Positions 17,735 through 26,550 are shown, counted from the first letter of the stretch. The stretch: DNA of 63,182 nucleotides from Methylomonas methanica (GCF_001644035.1 NZ_LUUG01000054.1:1-63182); one strand, 5' to 3'. Notes: generated by a model from the sequence alone, not told the origin. A program made the numbers and translations.

Positions 17735-17787
17735 GAAGCATCTATCTTTCAAGAGGATCATGTCGACGGTAGGAAAACGCGTGACAT
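17703..17787 (-). ncRNA. Candidate FNR-activated small RNA
   Basis: Between zur and ligA, the minus strand holds in order an FNR-type palindrome (17821-17834), a -10 hexamer TATATT (17799-17794) 31 bp from the palindrome centre, and a strong terminator ending in eight T (17703). This predicts a transcript of about 85 nt starting near 17787. Its 5' end can fold into AUGUCACG / CGU-C-GACAU with a pyrimidine-rich loop (UUUUCCUAC). It is followed by a CU-rich stretch, AUCCUCUU, complementary to a Shine-Dalgarno, and then the terminator hairpin. No protein is evident on this strand. The design resembles E. coli FnrS in logic, not in sequence. Inference; not demonstrated. Confidence 0.5.
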
Positions 17788-17820
17788 GGGCTTAATATAA
17801 AGTTTTACGCGGGAAAAGCG

Positions 17821-17834
17821 TTGATCTAGGTCAA
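17821..17834 (-). promoter_or_regulatory. FNR/CRP-family binding site
   Basis: TTGACCTAGATCAA on the minus strand matches the FNR/ANR consensus TTGAT-N4-ATCAA at 9 of 10 positions. Its centre lies 31 bp upstream of the centre of a TATATT hexamer, which puts the site close to -41.5, the class II activator position. The predicted promoter fires toward the candidate small RNA and then meets the terminator at 17703-17734. Confidence 0.55.
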
Positions 17835-17845
17835 TATTTGTCGGG

Positions 17846-18382
17846 TTATTGAACAACCTGTTCATCCAGAGTATTTGTGGCAGGGTTGCAGGTTTTGCAT
17901 AAGCCATGAATTTCGATGGTTTTACGCTGCGGTACGAAGCCTGCGTCGCCAAGTTCTTTGGATAACGCGCTTAGTACCGAAGGCGCGGCGCGTTCCTGAA
18001 CCGTATGGCACGCGGTGCAAATTAACAACAGTTGATCGTGTTGGGTGCCGGAGCAATGACAGCCGACAAATGCGTTTAAACTCTCCACTCGATGAATAAG
18101 GCCTTGCTCCAACAGAAAGTCCAAAGCCCGGTAGACTGTTGACGGTTTTGCGGCGTCGTTTACCGGCCTGATTTGATCCAGTAAGTCGTATGCTTTAACC
18201 GCCTTATGACTGTTCCAGATCAACTCCAAAATTTTATGGCGAATGGGGGTGAGTTGCACGCCGCGTGTTAAGCAAAGTTGTTCGGCTACACTTATCGCCT
18301 TGTGGATGCATACGTTATGGTCATGCTCGGGAGCCGGGAAGATTGCTTTGTCGGTCATTTTACAAAGGGTGATTAGGTTCAT
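17846..18382 (-). CDS. zur: Zur-like Fur-family regulator
   Basis: A Fur-superfamily metalloregulator of up to 178 aa. The N-terminal winged helix (LTPIRHKILELIWNSHKAVKAYDLLDQI, then KPSTVYRALDFLLEQGLIHRVES) is followed by a C-terminal domain with two CxxC pairs (CTAC and CKTC) for structural zinc. It also has the metal-site histidines of the FVGCHCSGTQHDQLLL region. The pattern fits Zur better than Fur or PerR. Two starts are possible (18382, or 18358 at MTDKAIF); neither has a clear RBS. No zinc transporter is adjacent, so its targets must lie elsewhere. Confidence 0.8.
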   Translation of the reverse strand: MNLITLCKMTDKAIFPAPEHDHNVCIHKAISVAEQLCLTRGVQLTPIRHKILELIWNSHKAVKAYDLLDQIRPVNDAAKPSTVYRALDFLLEQGLIHRVESLNAFVGCHCSGTQHDQLLLICTACHTVQERAAPSVLSALSKELGDAGFVPQRKTIEIHGLCKTCNPATNTLDEQVVQ

Positions 18383-18556
18383 TCATTTTGTGGACGCGGT
18401 AAGTTATAGTGCCAGCATAAACAACCCATTTCAAATCGGATTACCAAATAGAGTTTGTGTACTTTTAAGGCGCGCGCTTGAGCGCCATAGTATGGTTGTT
18501 TGGCAGTTTCTCGGCGGACTTTTGCGAAGCGGCTATAAGTATTTTTGAGGCAATTA

Positions 18557-19792
18557 ATGAGAAGGATTACATTCCTGGTTTATGCAGTGCTATGGATTTT
18601 GTTGATTAGCCTGAACCTATACCAGCAAGTAACGGATACTAAACAGTACGCGCAAAAAATTGCCACGCGGCAGGCCGAGATGTTTTTCGATCACATCGTG
18701 CTGATCAGAAAATGGAATGCGTTGCACGGTGGCGTTTATGTTCCTATTACTGAAACTACTCAGCCCAATCCTTACCTGGATGTTCCGCAACGGGATGTCG
18801 AAACCACGGATGGCAAGCGCCTTACTTTGATCAATCCTGCCTATATGACTCGGCAACTCGCTGAAATGAGCGACGACTCGGGTATTGCCTTTCACGTTAC
18901 CGGCTTTAATCCGATTCGCCCGGAAAATCGGCCGGACCAATGGGAGTCCGAAGCTTTGTTGGCCTTTCAGCAAGGTCAAAAAAGCGTGAGTAGTATCGGT
19001 ACTATCAATGGGCAATCTTTCTATCGTTACATGGCGCCGCTTCATGTGGACCAGAGTTGCCTCGTTTGCCATCAGCGGCAAGGCTACAGAGAGGGCGATA
19101 TTCGCGGCGGTATTAGTGTCAGTATACCCAGCGCCAGTATCGATGGCTTTGTGAACGAGCGCCTGGAGCATCTGACCATCACTCATGCGATTGTGGCGTT
19201 CGTCGGTTTAATCGTGTTGCTGTTGTCTTATTTGGCGCAAGCCAGACTAAGCCAGCGTCTGGATAAAGCCAAAAGCCGTATGCAACTGGCTTATTTGGAT
19301 TCTTTGACCTTGCTACCCAATCGCCGTTACTACGATGCCTTTGTAAAAAGGGAATGGAAGCGGGCCTTAAGGCATAAATACCCCATCTCGATGATCATGA
19401 TCGATATCGATTTCTTTAAGCTGTACAACGACAATCTTGGACATATCGAAGGCGATCATTGTTTGCGGCAAGTGGCCAAAACCTTGAAGCGTTTCTTTAG
19501 GCGACCTGGCGATTTGATTGCCCGTTATGGCGGAGAAGAGTTTTGCGTGGTCGCGGCTTGCGATGCCGAGCAAATCATGGTGCTGGCCGAAATTCTGCGT
19601 AAAGCTGTCGAGAATATGCGCTTACCGCATCCCGCTTCTAAAGTTTCCGAATTTGTGACTATCAGTCTTGGCGTTGCCAGTATCGTACCGGGTGACGACC
19701 TGTCTTTCGAAAGTTTGCTGCATGCGGCTGATCAGGCACTTTACGATGCCAAGGCCACTGGCAGAAACCGGGTTGGAAAACGCCGGATTTGA
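18557..19792 (+). CDS. Diguanylate cyclase with c-type heme (DUF3365) sensor domain
   Basis: Membrane signalling protein of 411 aa from ATG 18557 (TTGAGG lies 6 bases upstream). It has one N-terminal membrane segment, then a periplasmic DUF3365/Tll0287-type domain with one CLVCH heme-binding motif (C168, C171, H172). A second membrane segment near residues 207-228 leads into a GGDEF domain. The active site is GGEEF (325-329) and the inhibitory I-site RPGD (316-319) is intact, so an active, product-inhibited cyclase is expected. The heme suggests sensing of redox state or a gas such as O2 or NO. It would make c-di-GMP, a second messenger that usually controls motility and pili. Confidence 0.88.
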   Translation: MRRITFLVYAVLWILLISLNLYQQVTDTKQYAQKIATRQAEMFFDHIVLIRKWNALHGGVYVPITETTQPNPYLDVPQRDVETTDGKRLTLINPAYMTRQLAEMSDDSGIAFHVTGFNPIRPENRPDQWESEALLAFQQGQKSVSSIGTINGQSFYRYMAPLHVDQSCLVCHQRQGYREGDIRGGISVSIPSASIDGFVNERLEHLTITHAIVAFVGLIVLLLSYLAQARLSQRLDKAKSRMQLAYLDSLTLLPNRRYYDAFVKREWKRALRHKYPISMIMIDIDFFKLYNDNLGHIEGDHCLRQVAKTLKRFFRRPGDLIARYGGEEFCVVAACDAEQIMVLAEILRKAVENMRLPHPASKVSEFVTISLGVASIVPGDDLSFESLLHAADQALYDAKATGRNRVGKRRI

Positions 19793-19798
19793 AATGAT

Positions 19799-19818
19799 GG
19801 GCCGGTGTTAACCGGCCC
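19799..19818. terminator. Bidirectional hairpin terminator
   Basis: A perfect 8-bp stem (gggccggt / accggccc) with a 4-base loop lies between the convergent diguanylate cyclase and ppdK genes. T content after the stem is low on both strands, so it is a terminator by position and stability rather than by a U tract. Confidence 0.6.
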
Positions 19819-19834
19819 TTGCCATGCGGTGTAT

Positions 19835-22573
19835 TTACGAGTGCTTTTCCAATAGTTTGGCATGAGCCGCTGCCAACCGAGCCACTGGGATCCGGGGTGC
19901 GGAGCAAGATACATAGTTTAAGCCCAGGTCATGCACGAACCGAATGGAGCGCGGGTGCCCGCCATGCTCACCGCAAATGCCGATTTTCAAATCCGGCCGT
20001 TGCTGACGACCCAACTCCACGGCCATTTTCATCAGTTTGCCCAAACCCTCGACGTCTAAGGTTTCGAACGGGTTGTCTTCCAGCAATCCGGATTCTTCGT
20101 ACAATGGCAAGAATTTGTTTTCGGCGTCCTCGCGTGAGAACGAGAAGGTGGCTTGGGTTAAATCGTTGGTGCCAAACGAGAAGAAGGCTGCTGTCGCGGC
20201 AAGACGGTCGGCACGGGTGCAAGCCCGCACCGTTTCGATCATCGTGCCGAATTTGAAGTTGAGCTTGAGTTTGTATTGCGCTTCCACTTCGGCTTGTATC
20301 TCGTCGACATAGGCTTTCACGGTTTTCAATTCCTGTGCGGTGATTACTTGTGGCACCATGATTTCCGGCTCGACCGGAATCCGCTGTTTCACACAAAGCG
20401 CCGCCGCTTCCAGAATCGAGCGGATCTGCATTTTGTAGATTTCCGGATAGCTCATGCCCAGCCTGACGCCGCGATGACCCAGCATCGGGTTGACTTCGTA
20501 CAGCTCCAGCACTTTGTCCAGCATCATTTGTTTTTTGCTGATCGCTTCCAAAATCACGTCTTCGTTCAGCATATTGAACGGCGCCGGCATTTCCGCTGGA
20601 TGCGCCAACGTATCCAGCGTAACGCGCTGGCCTTTAACGATGGTCAGATAATGTTTCAGCGCGTCCAACTCATCGATCAATTGATGTTCGTTAGGCAAAA
20701 ACTCGTGCATCGGCGGGTCGAGCAGGCGCACGGTAACCGGGTGCGGCGACATGGCTTCAAACAACTGCTGGAAGTCGTCGCGCTGAATCGGGAACAGCTT
20801 GGCCAATGCGGCTTCGCGCTCTTCGGTGTTGTGCGCCAGAATCATATCTACCACCAACGGCAAACGGTCGGCAGCGTTGAACATGCGTTCGGTACGGCAC
20901 AGGCCTACACCCTTGGCACCATAGCTGACCGCCAGTCTCGCGGTTTCCGGCGTATCGACATTGGCATGCACACGCAGGCGGGCAATGCTGTCGGCCCAGC
21001 CCAACAGGGTTTTCAGTTCCTCGGAGAAGGACGGCGGAATGGTCGGAATGCGGCCCAAGTAAATGTTGCCGTTGCTGCCGTCTATTGTGATCAGGTCACC
21101 TTCCTTGATATGGATGTCACCGACGATGGCCAAACGAGCGCGCACATCGACTTTGATGTCTTCCGCGCCGGCCACACAGGCCTTGCCCATGCCGCGTGCT
21201 ACCACGGCTGCGTGTGAGGTTTTGCCGCCGCGACTGGTCAAGATACCTTGCGCGGCGAAAAAGCCGTGGATGTCTTCCGGTTTGGTTTCCTCGCGCAGCA
21301 GGATCAAGTCTTGGCCGGTTTTGCCCAAACGCACGGCGGTATCGGCATCGAATACACAATGGCCGCAAGCCGCGCCGGGAGAGGCGGGCAGTCCTTGGGC
21401 GATGGCTTTGACCTCGTGATTGGGGGCCAATTGCGGATGCAGCAATTGTTCCAGCATGTCGGGGTTGATCCGCAGCAAGGCTTGTTCCTTGGTGATCAGG
21501 CCTTCCGCCACCATATCGATGGAGGTTTTGACCATCGCAGTCGCATTCATTTTGCCGTTGCGGGTTTGCAGGCAATACAACACGCCGCGTTCTATGGTGT
21601 ATTCGTAATCCTGCACCTCGTGATAATGGGCTTCCAGCTTGTTGCGCAGTTCTACCAGTTGCCGGTATTGCTCGGGCATTTCCTTGGCCATTTCCTGCAC
21701 CGGCTTAGGCGTGCGTATGCCGGCTACCACGTCTTCGCCTTGAGCGTTGACCAGGTATTCGCCGTACATCTCGTTTATGCCGGTGCCTGGGTTGCGGGTA
21801 AAGCCAACGCCGGTGGCGCAGTCGTCGCCCATATTGCCGAAAACCATCGTGACGATATTAACCGCCGTACCATTGGCAACGTCCGGTGTGATGTGGAACT
21901 CGCGGCGGTAATCTACTGCACGTCGGCCCAACCAGGAGTTGAATACCGCGCGAATGGCGATTTCCAGCTGTTGGTAAACGTCTTCCGGAAACGGCCGGCC
22001 GGTTTCTTCATGGACTACCGTCAGGAACAGTTCGCTAATTTCCTGAAGTTGGTCGGCGGTCAATGCGACATCGGCTTTGATGCCGGCAGCGCGTTTGACG
22101 TTGTTGAAATGCACGTCGAACTTCTCGTCTTCGATACCCAATGCAACCTTGCCGAATAATTGGATGAAACGGCGATACGCATCGTAGGCAAAGCGCGGGT
22201 CATCGGTCATTTCGATCAAACCGGCCAGGGTTTGCTTGTTCAAGCCCAAATTTAGAATGGTGTCCATCATGCCCGGCATCGAGATGGCCGAGCCCGAGCG
22301 TACCGAAACCAGCAGCGGGTCGCTGGCGCCACCAAACGACTTACCGCTCAGACGTTCGATTTCGGCGATTTGCTGGCGGACCTCGTCCATTAAATCGCTG
22401 GGTAATTGTTTGTTTTCCAGGTAAGTCAGGCAGGTTTGCGTGGTAATCACAAAGCCGGGCGGTACGTTAAAGCCCATTTGCGTCATTTCGCAAAGGTTTG
22501 CGCCTTTGCCGCCCAGTAATGCCTTGTTTTTGCCGTCGCCCGTATTGAATGAATAGCTGTATTTTGGAGTCAT
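19835..22573 (-). CDS. ppdK: Pyruvate, phosphate dikinase
   Basis: Interconverts pyruvate, ATP and phosphate with PEP, AMP and PPi. The 912-aa protein has the N-terminal ATP-grasp (YSFNTGDGKNKALLGGKGANL, GFTRNPGTG), the swivelling phosphohistidine domain (TSRGGKTSHAAVVARGMGKACV), and the PEP/pyruvate barrel (GLCRTERMF, the active-site cysteine in ICGEHGGHP). The GKTSHAA spacing distinguishes it from PEP synthase. Methanotrophs use PPi-linked glycolytic enzymes, which fits. AAGG lies a few bases before the ATG, and a tandem gttgaagt repeat lies just upstream. Confidence 0.95.
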   Translation of the reverse strand: MTPKYSYSFNTGDGKNKALLGGKGANLCEMTQMGFNVPPGFVITTQTCLTYLENKQLPSDLMDEVRQQIAEIERLSGKSFGGASDPLLVSVRSGSAISMPGMMDTILNLGLNKQTLAGLIEMTDDPRFAYDAYRRFIQLFGKVALGIEDEKFDVHFNNVKRAAGIKADVALTADQLQEISELFLTVVHEETGRPFPEDVYQQLEIAIRAVFNSWLGRRAVDYRREFHITPDVANGTAVNIVTMVFGNMGDDCATGVGFTRNPGTGINEMYGEYLVNAQGEDVVAGIRTPKPVQEMAKEMPEQYRQLVELRNKLEAHYHEVQDYEYTIERGVLYCLQTRNGKMNATAMVKTSIDMVAEGLITKEQALLRINPDMLEQLLHPQLAPNHEVKAIAQGLPASPGAACGHCVFDADTAVRLGKTGQDLILLREETKPEDIHGFFAAQGILTSRGGKTSHAAVVARGMGKACVAGAEDIKVDVRARLAIVGDIHIKEGDLITIDGSNGNIYLGRIPTIPPSFSEELKTLLGWADSIARLRVHANVDTPETARLAVSYGAKGVGLCRTERMFNAADRLPLVVDMILAHNTEEREAALAKLFPIQRDDFQQLFEAMSPHPVTVRLLDPPMHEFLPNEHQLIDELDALKHYLTIVKGQRVTLDTLAHPAEMPAPFNMLNEDVILEAISKKQMMLDKVLELYEVNPMLGHRGVRLGMSYPEIYKMQIRSILEAAALCVKQRIPVEPEIMVPQVITAQELKTVKAYVDEIQAEVEAQYKLKLNFKFGTMIETVRACTRADRLAATAAFFSFGTNDLTQATFSFSREDAENKFLPLYEESGLLEDNPFETLDVEGLGKLMKMAVELGRQQRPDLKIGICGEHGGHPRSIRFVHDLGLNYVSCSAPRIPVARLAAAHAKLLEKHS

Positions 22574-22582
22574 TATGGCCTT

Positions 22583-22598
22583 GTTGAAGTGTTGAAGT
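22583..22598. repeat. Tandem 8-bp repeat upstream of ppdK
   Basis: gttgaagt is repeated twice with no spacer, ending 10 bp from the ppdK start codon. It lies in the presumed 5' leader or promoter region of ppdK. It may be a regulatory site or simple slippage. Confidence 0.35.
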
Positions 22599-22716
22599 TG
22601 GATGATGGCTGCGGGAAACGCCTTGAGTACCTCGTTGGCGTCTCGGGATGCCGGATATTGCGGTTACAATACCCCACTTTTTACCTATTTTTCCGAGTCA
22701 TTACAAGTTATGCGCC

Positions 22717-23898
22717 ATGGATAAATTTGATGTCATCATCGTCGGAGCCGGCGCGTCCGGTTTAATGTGCGCAATCGAAGCCGCCAAACGGGGCCGGCGG
22801 GTGAAAATAGTGGAACACGCCAACAAGCCGGGTAAGAAAATTCTGATGTCCGGTGGCGGCCGTTGTAATTTCACCAACTACAGCATAGCGCCGGAAAATT
22901 ACATTTCCAATAACCCGCATTTTTGCAAGTCCGCGCTTAGTCGTTTCACGCAGTGGGATTTTTTAGGCTTTGTGCAGCGCCACCAAATCCCATTTCACGA
23001 ACGCCTGCACGGGCAATTGTTTTGCGATAACAGTGCCAAGGACATTCTGGATGCACTATTGAAAGAATGCGCCCAAGCCGGCGTGACCCTGGAGTTAAAT
23101 TGTCGGGTGGACCGATTAGAGAAACTCAGATACGGCGAGTTTTTACTGCACACCAGCAACGGTGAGATTTCTGCATCGGCCTTGGTGATTGCCAGTGGCG
23201 GTCTATCCATACCGAAAATGGGCGCCACGCCGTTTGGTTATAAAGTCGCGGAACAATTTGGCATCAAAGTCTGGCCGACGCGGGCCGGTTTGGTGCCGTT
23301 AACGCTGCAACCGGACGACTCACAACGCTTCACGCCCCTTTCCGGCATAGCGGTGCCGTGTCGGGTAAGCAATCAACAGCAGTCTTTCAAAGAAAATATT
23401 TTATTCACCCATCGTGGTTTGAGCGGGCCAGCCATTCTGCAAATTTCCTCGTATTGGCATCCCGGCGAAGCGTTACAGGTGGATTTATTGCCGGACCTGG
23501 ATTTGTCGCAGGAATTGAAAGAAAAGCGGCGGCAAGGCAGCAAATTAAAAATCCAAAATCTATTAGCCGAATACCTTCCGAAACGTTTGTTGCAAGCGTT
23601 ATTGGACGAGCGGCAGCTAGATATTACAGTTGCCAATTGCGCCGACAAAGACCTGAACGCCATAGCGGAAAGTGTGCATAGCTGGACGATCAAACCCAAC
23701 GCCACCGAAGGCTATCGCACCGCAGAAGTAACCGTCGGCGGCGTCGATTGCGATGCGATTTCTTCGAAAACCATGCAGAGTTTGCAAGTGCCAGGGCTGT
23801 ATTTTGTTGGGGAAGTATTGGATGTCACGGGGTGGCTGGGGGGGTATAACTTCCAGTGGGCTTGGGCGTCTGGGTGGTGTGCAGGGCAGTTTGTTTGA
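22717..23898 (+). CDS. HI0933/YhiN-family FAD-dependent oxidoreductase
   Basis: Flavoprotein of the HI0933 family, of unknown physiological role. From ATG 22717 (MDKFDVIIVGAGASGLMCA) it has 393 aa. It has the FAD dinucleotide-binding glycine motif, then SGGGRCNFTN (family hallmark), a LVIASGGLSIPKMGATPFGY segment, LFTHRGLSGPAILQISSYW, and a C-terminal FAD-binding GLYFVGEVLDVTGWLGGYNFQWAWASG. An upstream ATG (22648) would add 23 residues that do not look like part of the family. It is divergent from ppdK and stands alone. Confidence 0.9.
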   Translation: MDKFDVIIVGAGASGLMCAIEAAKRGRRVKIVEHANKPGKKILMSGGGRCNFTNYSIAPENYISNNPHFCKSALSRFTQWDFLGFVQRHQIPFHERLHGQLFCDNSAKDILDALLKECAQAGVTLELNCRVDRLEKLRYGEFLLHTSNGEISASALVIASGGLSIPKMGATPFGYKVAEQFGIKVWPTRAGLVPLTLQPDDSQRFTPLSGIAVPCRVSNQQQSFKENILFTHRGLSGPAILQISSYWHPGEALQVDLLPDLDLSQELKEKRRQGSKLKIQNLLAEYLPKRLLQALLDERQLDITVANCADKDLNAIAESVHSWTIKPNATEGYRTAEVTVGGVDCDAISSKTMQSLQVPGLYFVGEVLDVTGWLGGYNFQWAWASGWCAGQFV

Positions 23899-23924
23899 GG
23901 GCTGGTTTTAGTATTTTAATTGGT

Positions 23925-24062
23925 GTCGCTGGTGCGACGGGTATTCTGATCTCGGTTGTCGGACCAACGATCAAGATACTGTCGCTAAGAAAGTATTCCC
24001 AGGTTTTCGCCCTTTGGTCCAGCCTCTCGGCTGTTACGATTCGTTCCTAGCGCATTTGTTCT
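23925..24062 (+). repeat. Decayed partial copy of the intergenic repeat
   Basis: The stretch aaagtattcccaggttttcg, followed by ccctttggtccagcctctcggctgtt, aligns with the right-end repeat (about 62930-62997: ctggttttcgcccttcgggc, cagcctatccgctgtt). It has substitutions and lacks the cloverleaf part, and ends in a small cctag / ctagg hairpin near 24045-24062. It fills the gap between the HI0933-type gene and flavodoxin. Confidence 0.65.
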
Positions 24063-24071
24063 AGGTCAAAT

Positions 24072-24617
24072 TTAATTCAGCTTCTCCAACAATGCCGGCT
24101 TTACCTGCTCAAGCCAATCCAGAATCCGGGTTTTGGTCAATTCGGGTTGGTTGTGATGATCCAATACCAGGCCGACAAATTTGCCGTCGACGACGGAACT
24201 GGAATGGGTGAAGTGATAGCCGTCCGTGCTCCAGGCGCCGGTCACCTCGGCACCATAAGAGCGAACGTGGTGATACAAATGAATCAACGAGCTAGCGAAG
24301 CGCGCGTAGTATTTTTGCTGATTCCCCAAACCGAATAGAGCAACCCGTTTTCCGGATAAATCGGCCTGGTCCAGACGGAACAAAAACTCTTCCCAGTTGC
24401 CTTCTTCGCTGCCGGTGGTTCTGCCGGGTATTTCGCCGACGCCGTAACTGGGCATGCCTAAAATCAGGGCTTTGTAACCAAGCAATTGTGCTATTGAGGC
24501 TCGGTTGACATTCACCGGCTCGCTGGCAATTTCGTCGCCCAAAACTCGGTACATGACCTGCGCCATCATCGCTGTCATACCTTTCTCGGTGCCGTAGAAA
24601 ATTCCAATCTTGTTCAT
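24072..24617 (-). CDS. Long-chain flavodoxin
   Basis: A 181-aa FMN electron carrier. Features are the phosphate-binding IGIFYGTEKGMTAMMA, LILGMPSYGVGEIPG around the first FMN-stacking loop, WEEFLFRLDQADLSGKRVALFGLGNQQKYYARFASSL with the second aromatic contact, and the long-chain insertion GAWSTDGYHFTHSSSVVDGKFVGLVLD. Members of this group donate electrons to nitrogenase (NifF) or to biosynthetic enzymes (FldA); the sequence cannot decide which. The ATG is preceded on the minus strand by GGAGATTTAACA. Confidence 0.92.
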   Translation of the reverse strand: MNKIGIFYGTEKGMTAMMAQVMYRVLGDEIASEPVNVNRASIAQLLGYKALILGMPSYGVGEIPGRTTGSEEGNWEEFLFRLDQADLSGKRVALFGLGNQQKYYARFASSLIHLYHHVRSYGAEVTGAWSTDGYHFTHSSSVVDGKFVGLVLDHHNQPELTKTRILDWLEQVKPALLEKLN

Positions 24618-25047
24618 TGTTAAATCTCCATCGAATTGTCTACAAGCAGCAAAGCAAAATTTAAACCATCAGTTATCTTCGGTTCTGAGTTCTAGCTAAG
24701 TCGGTAACTTCAACGCTTTGCGGTAGACTGCCCAGTGGAAAGGGGCGAAACAGTGACTAACGTATTTGGTTATCTTTGTAACAATGAAACAGACACTCTG
24801 TCCTTTGCTTACAAAATCTGACAGAAATGTTGCAGTGTTTGGCTAATGCATAACGCTTTTTCTGAACCAAGCGGTGTTTTTATCAATCAGCCGAACAATG
24901 GCTTGAACCTTTCCGGGTAATAGGAGCTAATCGCTATGGGCTTAAGCTAAAGATGGATCATGGCATAAGCGTTTGGCCTAATCACATTGGCTGTGTGATA
25001 ATCGAATTCAACTGCTAAGCTTTTGCTAACAGAAAACTGAGGAAACC
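24618..25047. other. 430-bp divergent intergenic region, flavodoxin to gltA
   Basis: AT-richer than its surroundings and without a credible reading frame. It holds the putative gltA promoter (24973-25002) at its right end and should hold the flavodoxin promoter at its left. No clear terminator, riboswitch or long repeat was found. Confidence 0.6.
24973..25002 (+). promoter_or_regulatory. Putative gltA sigma-70 promoter
   Basis: TTGGCC (24973-24978), an 18-bp spacer, then GATAAT (24997-25002), predicting a start near 25009 and a leader of about 39 nt before the gltA ATG. The match is reasonable but not unique in this AT-rich gap. Confidence 0.4.
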
Positions 25048-26355
25048 ATGTCAAACGATACTTTACTGGTCAGGCACAATGCCACCGGAAAAGAAGTTGA
25101 ATATCCGTTGTTGAAGGGGTCTTTGGGTGCAGATACTGTCGATATTCGCTCTTTAAACAAAGATCTTGGGTGTTTTACTTACGATCCGGGCTTTATTGCC
25201 ACGGCTGCTTGCAAAAGCAAAATTACATACATCGACGGCGATAACGGGATTTTGTTGTATCGCGGTTATCCCATCGAGCAATTGGCGGAGAACTGCGAAT
25301 TTACTGAAGTTGCCTATTTGCTGATGAACGGCGAACTGCCGGACGCGGTGCAGTTGCGCGACTTTAACGAGGAAATCAGCGATAGGGCCATCATCCATGA
25401 AGCCTTGCGCAAATTCTTCGATGGTTTCCATTACGATGCCCATCCTATGGCGATGCTGGTGGGGGTGGTGGGGTCCTTATCGGCGTTTTATCACAGCGAT
25501 CTGAATATTAAAGATCCCGCTAGCCGTATGATCTGTGCGACCAGGCTGATAGGCAAGATGCCAACCATTGCCGCAGCATCTTATAGGCATTCCATAGGTA
25601 GACCTTTTGTTTACCCCCGCATGGATCTGAGTTATTGTGAGAACTTCCTGAACATGATGTTCTCGCGTTCCTCGCAAAATTATATCGATCAGGAACACTA
25701 CATCGATCCCAATCTGGTCCAAGCATTGAATCTGTTGTTTATTCTGCATGCCGACCACGAGCAAAACGCCAGTACCTCTACGGTGCGCATGGCAGGCAGT
25801 ACCGGTGCCAATCCTTATGCCTGCGTTGCAGCCGGCATAGCGGCGTTGTGGGGACCGGCGCACGGCGGTGCCAACGAAGCTGTTCTGAACATGCTGGCGC
25901 AAATCGGTAGCGTCGAAAACGTACCCAAATACATCGCCAAAGCCAAGGACCATGATGACCCGTTCCGCTTAATGGGCTTTGGGCATCGGGTTTATAAAAA
26001 CTTCGATCCTCGCGCTACCATCATCCGCAAAACCTGCTATGAAGTGTTGAGTAGAACCAACACCAGCGACCCTTTGTTTGAACTGGCCTTGGCCCTGGAA
26101 GAATATGCGTTGAAAGACGAGTATTTCATCGAGAAAAAACTCTACCCCAATGTCGATTTCTATTCAGGCATTATCTATAAAGCCTTGCACATCCCCGTCG
26201 AAATGTTCACCGTGATGTTTGCGATAGCCCGAACCGCAGGTTGGATTTCACATTGGTTGGAGATGATGGAAGAGCCGGCGACGCCGATCAGCAGGCCGAG
26301 ACAGCTCTACGTCGGCCCGCCGCGTCGTGATTATGTGGCTGTCAATAATCGCTAA
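25048..26355 (+). CDS. gltA: Citrate synthase (type II, hexameric)
   Basis: Entry enzyme of the TCA cycle. At 435 aa it matches the NADH-sensitive type II enzymes of Gram-negative bacteria. Visible segments are the N-terminal [46 protein letters not shown] with active-site histidine, the [15 protein letters not shown] motif with the second histidine, [15 protein letters not shown], and the catalytic aspartate in [18 protein letters not shown] precedes the ATG. It leads directly into the SDHAF4-like and sdh genes, so synthesis of citrate synthase and succinate dehydrogenase is probably coordinated. Confidence 0.96.
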   Translation: MSNDTLLVRHNATGKEVEYPLLKGSLGADTVDIRSLNKDLGCFTYDPGFIATAACKSKITYIDGDNGILLYRGYPIEQLAENCEFTEVAYLLMNGELPDAVQLRDFNEEISDRAIIHEALRKFFDGFHYDAHPMAMLVGVVGSLSAFYHSDLNIKDPASRMICATRLIGKMPTIAAASYRHSIGRPFVYPRMDLSYCENFLNMMFSRSSQNYIDQEHYIDPNLVQALNLLFILHADHEQNASTSTVRMAGSTGANPYACVAAGIAALWGPAHGGANEAVLNMLAQIGSVENVPKYIAKAKDHDDPFRLMGFGHRVYKNFDPRATIIRKTCYEVLSRTNTSDPLFELALALEEYALKDEYFIEKKLYPNVDFYSGIIYKALHIPVEMFTVMFAIARTAGWISHWLEMMEEPATPISRPRQLYVGPPRRDYVAVNNR

Positions 26356-26358
26356 ATT

Positions 26359-26550
26359 ATGCAGAAAACCGACATGAAGTCAGCTCAAACTACCAAGCAA
26401 GAACCGCCTGAAAGCGCTCAGACAGAATCCGAGAAGACGCCGTCCACGGAGCAAAATCCTGCCATTCCGACAGAAATTAATGGCCCAAAAGGGCCTGAAC
26501 CCACTCGCTTCGGTGACTGGGAACGGAAAGGCCGTTGCGTCGATTTTTGA
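26359..26550 (+). CDS. SDHAF4-like (DUF1674) succinate dehydrogenase assembly factor
   Basis: A 63-aa protein with a disordered, charged N-terminus and the diagnostic C-terminal block GPKGPEPTRFGDWERKGRCVDF of the DUF1674/SDHAF4 family. In mitochondria SDHAF4 binds flavinylated SdhA and helps its assembly. Its position 3 bp after gltA and just before sdhC supports the same role here. The start may be ATG 26359 or the in-frame ATG 26374; neither has a strong RBS. Confidence 0.85.
   Translation: MQKTDMKSAQTTKQEPPESAQTESEKTPSTEQNPAIPTEINGPKGPEPTRFGDWERKGRCVDF

Noticed and set aside
17751..17795. Good RBS (aagagga) and ATG on the plus strand followed by an 11-codon frame
   Set aside because: It is the complement of the CU-rich part of the candidate small RNA; no promoter or downstream gene on the plus strand supports a leader peptide.
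17758..17952. 64-aa reading frame overlapping the zur 3' end
   Set aside because: It shares the minus strand with zur in another frame, has no RBS, and crosses the proposed FNR promoter; it is a shadow frame.
20276..22159. Long plus-strand frames (about 300 aa) opposite ppdK
   Set aside because: Products of high coding density on the other strand; His/Arg/Gln-rich composition typical of antisense shadows.
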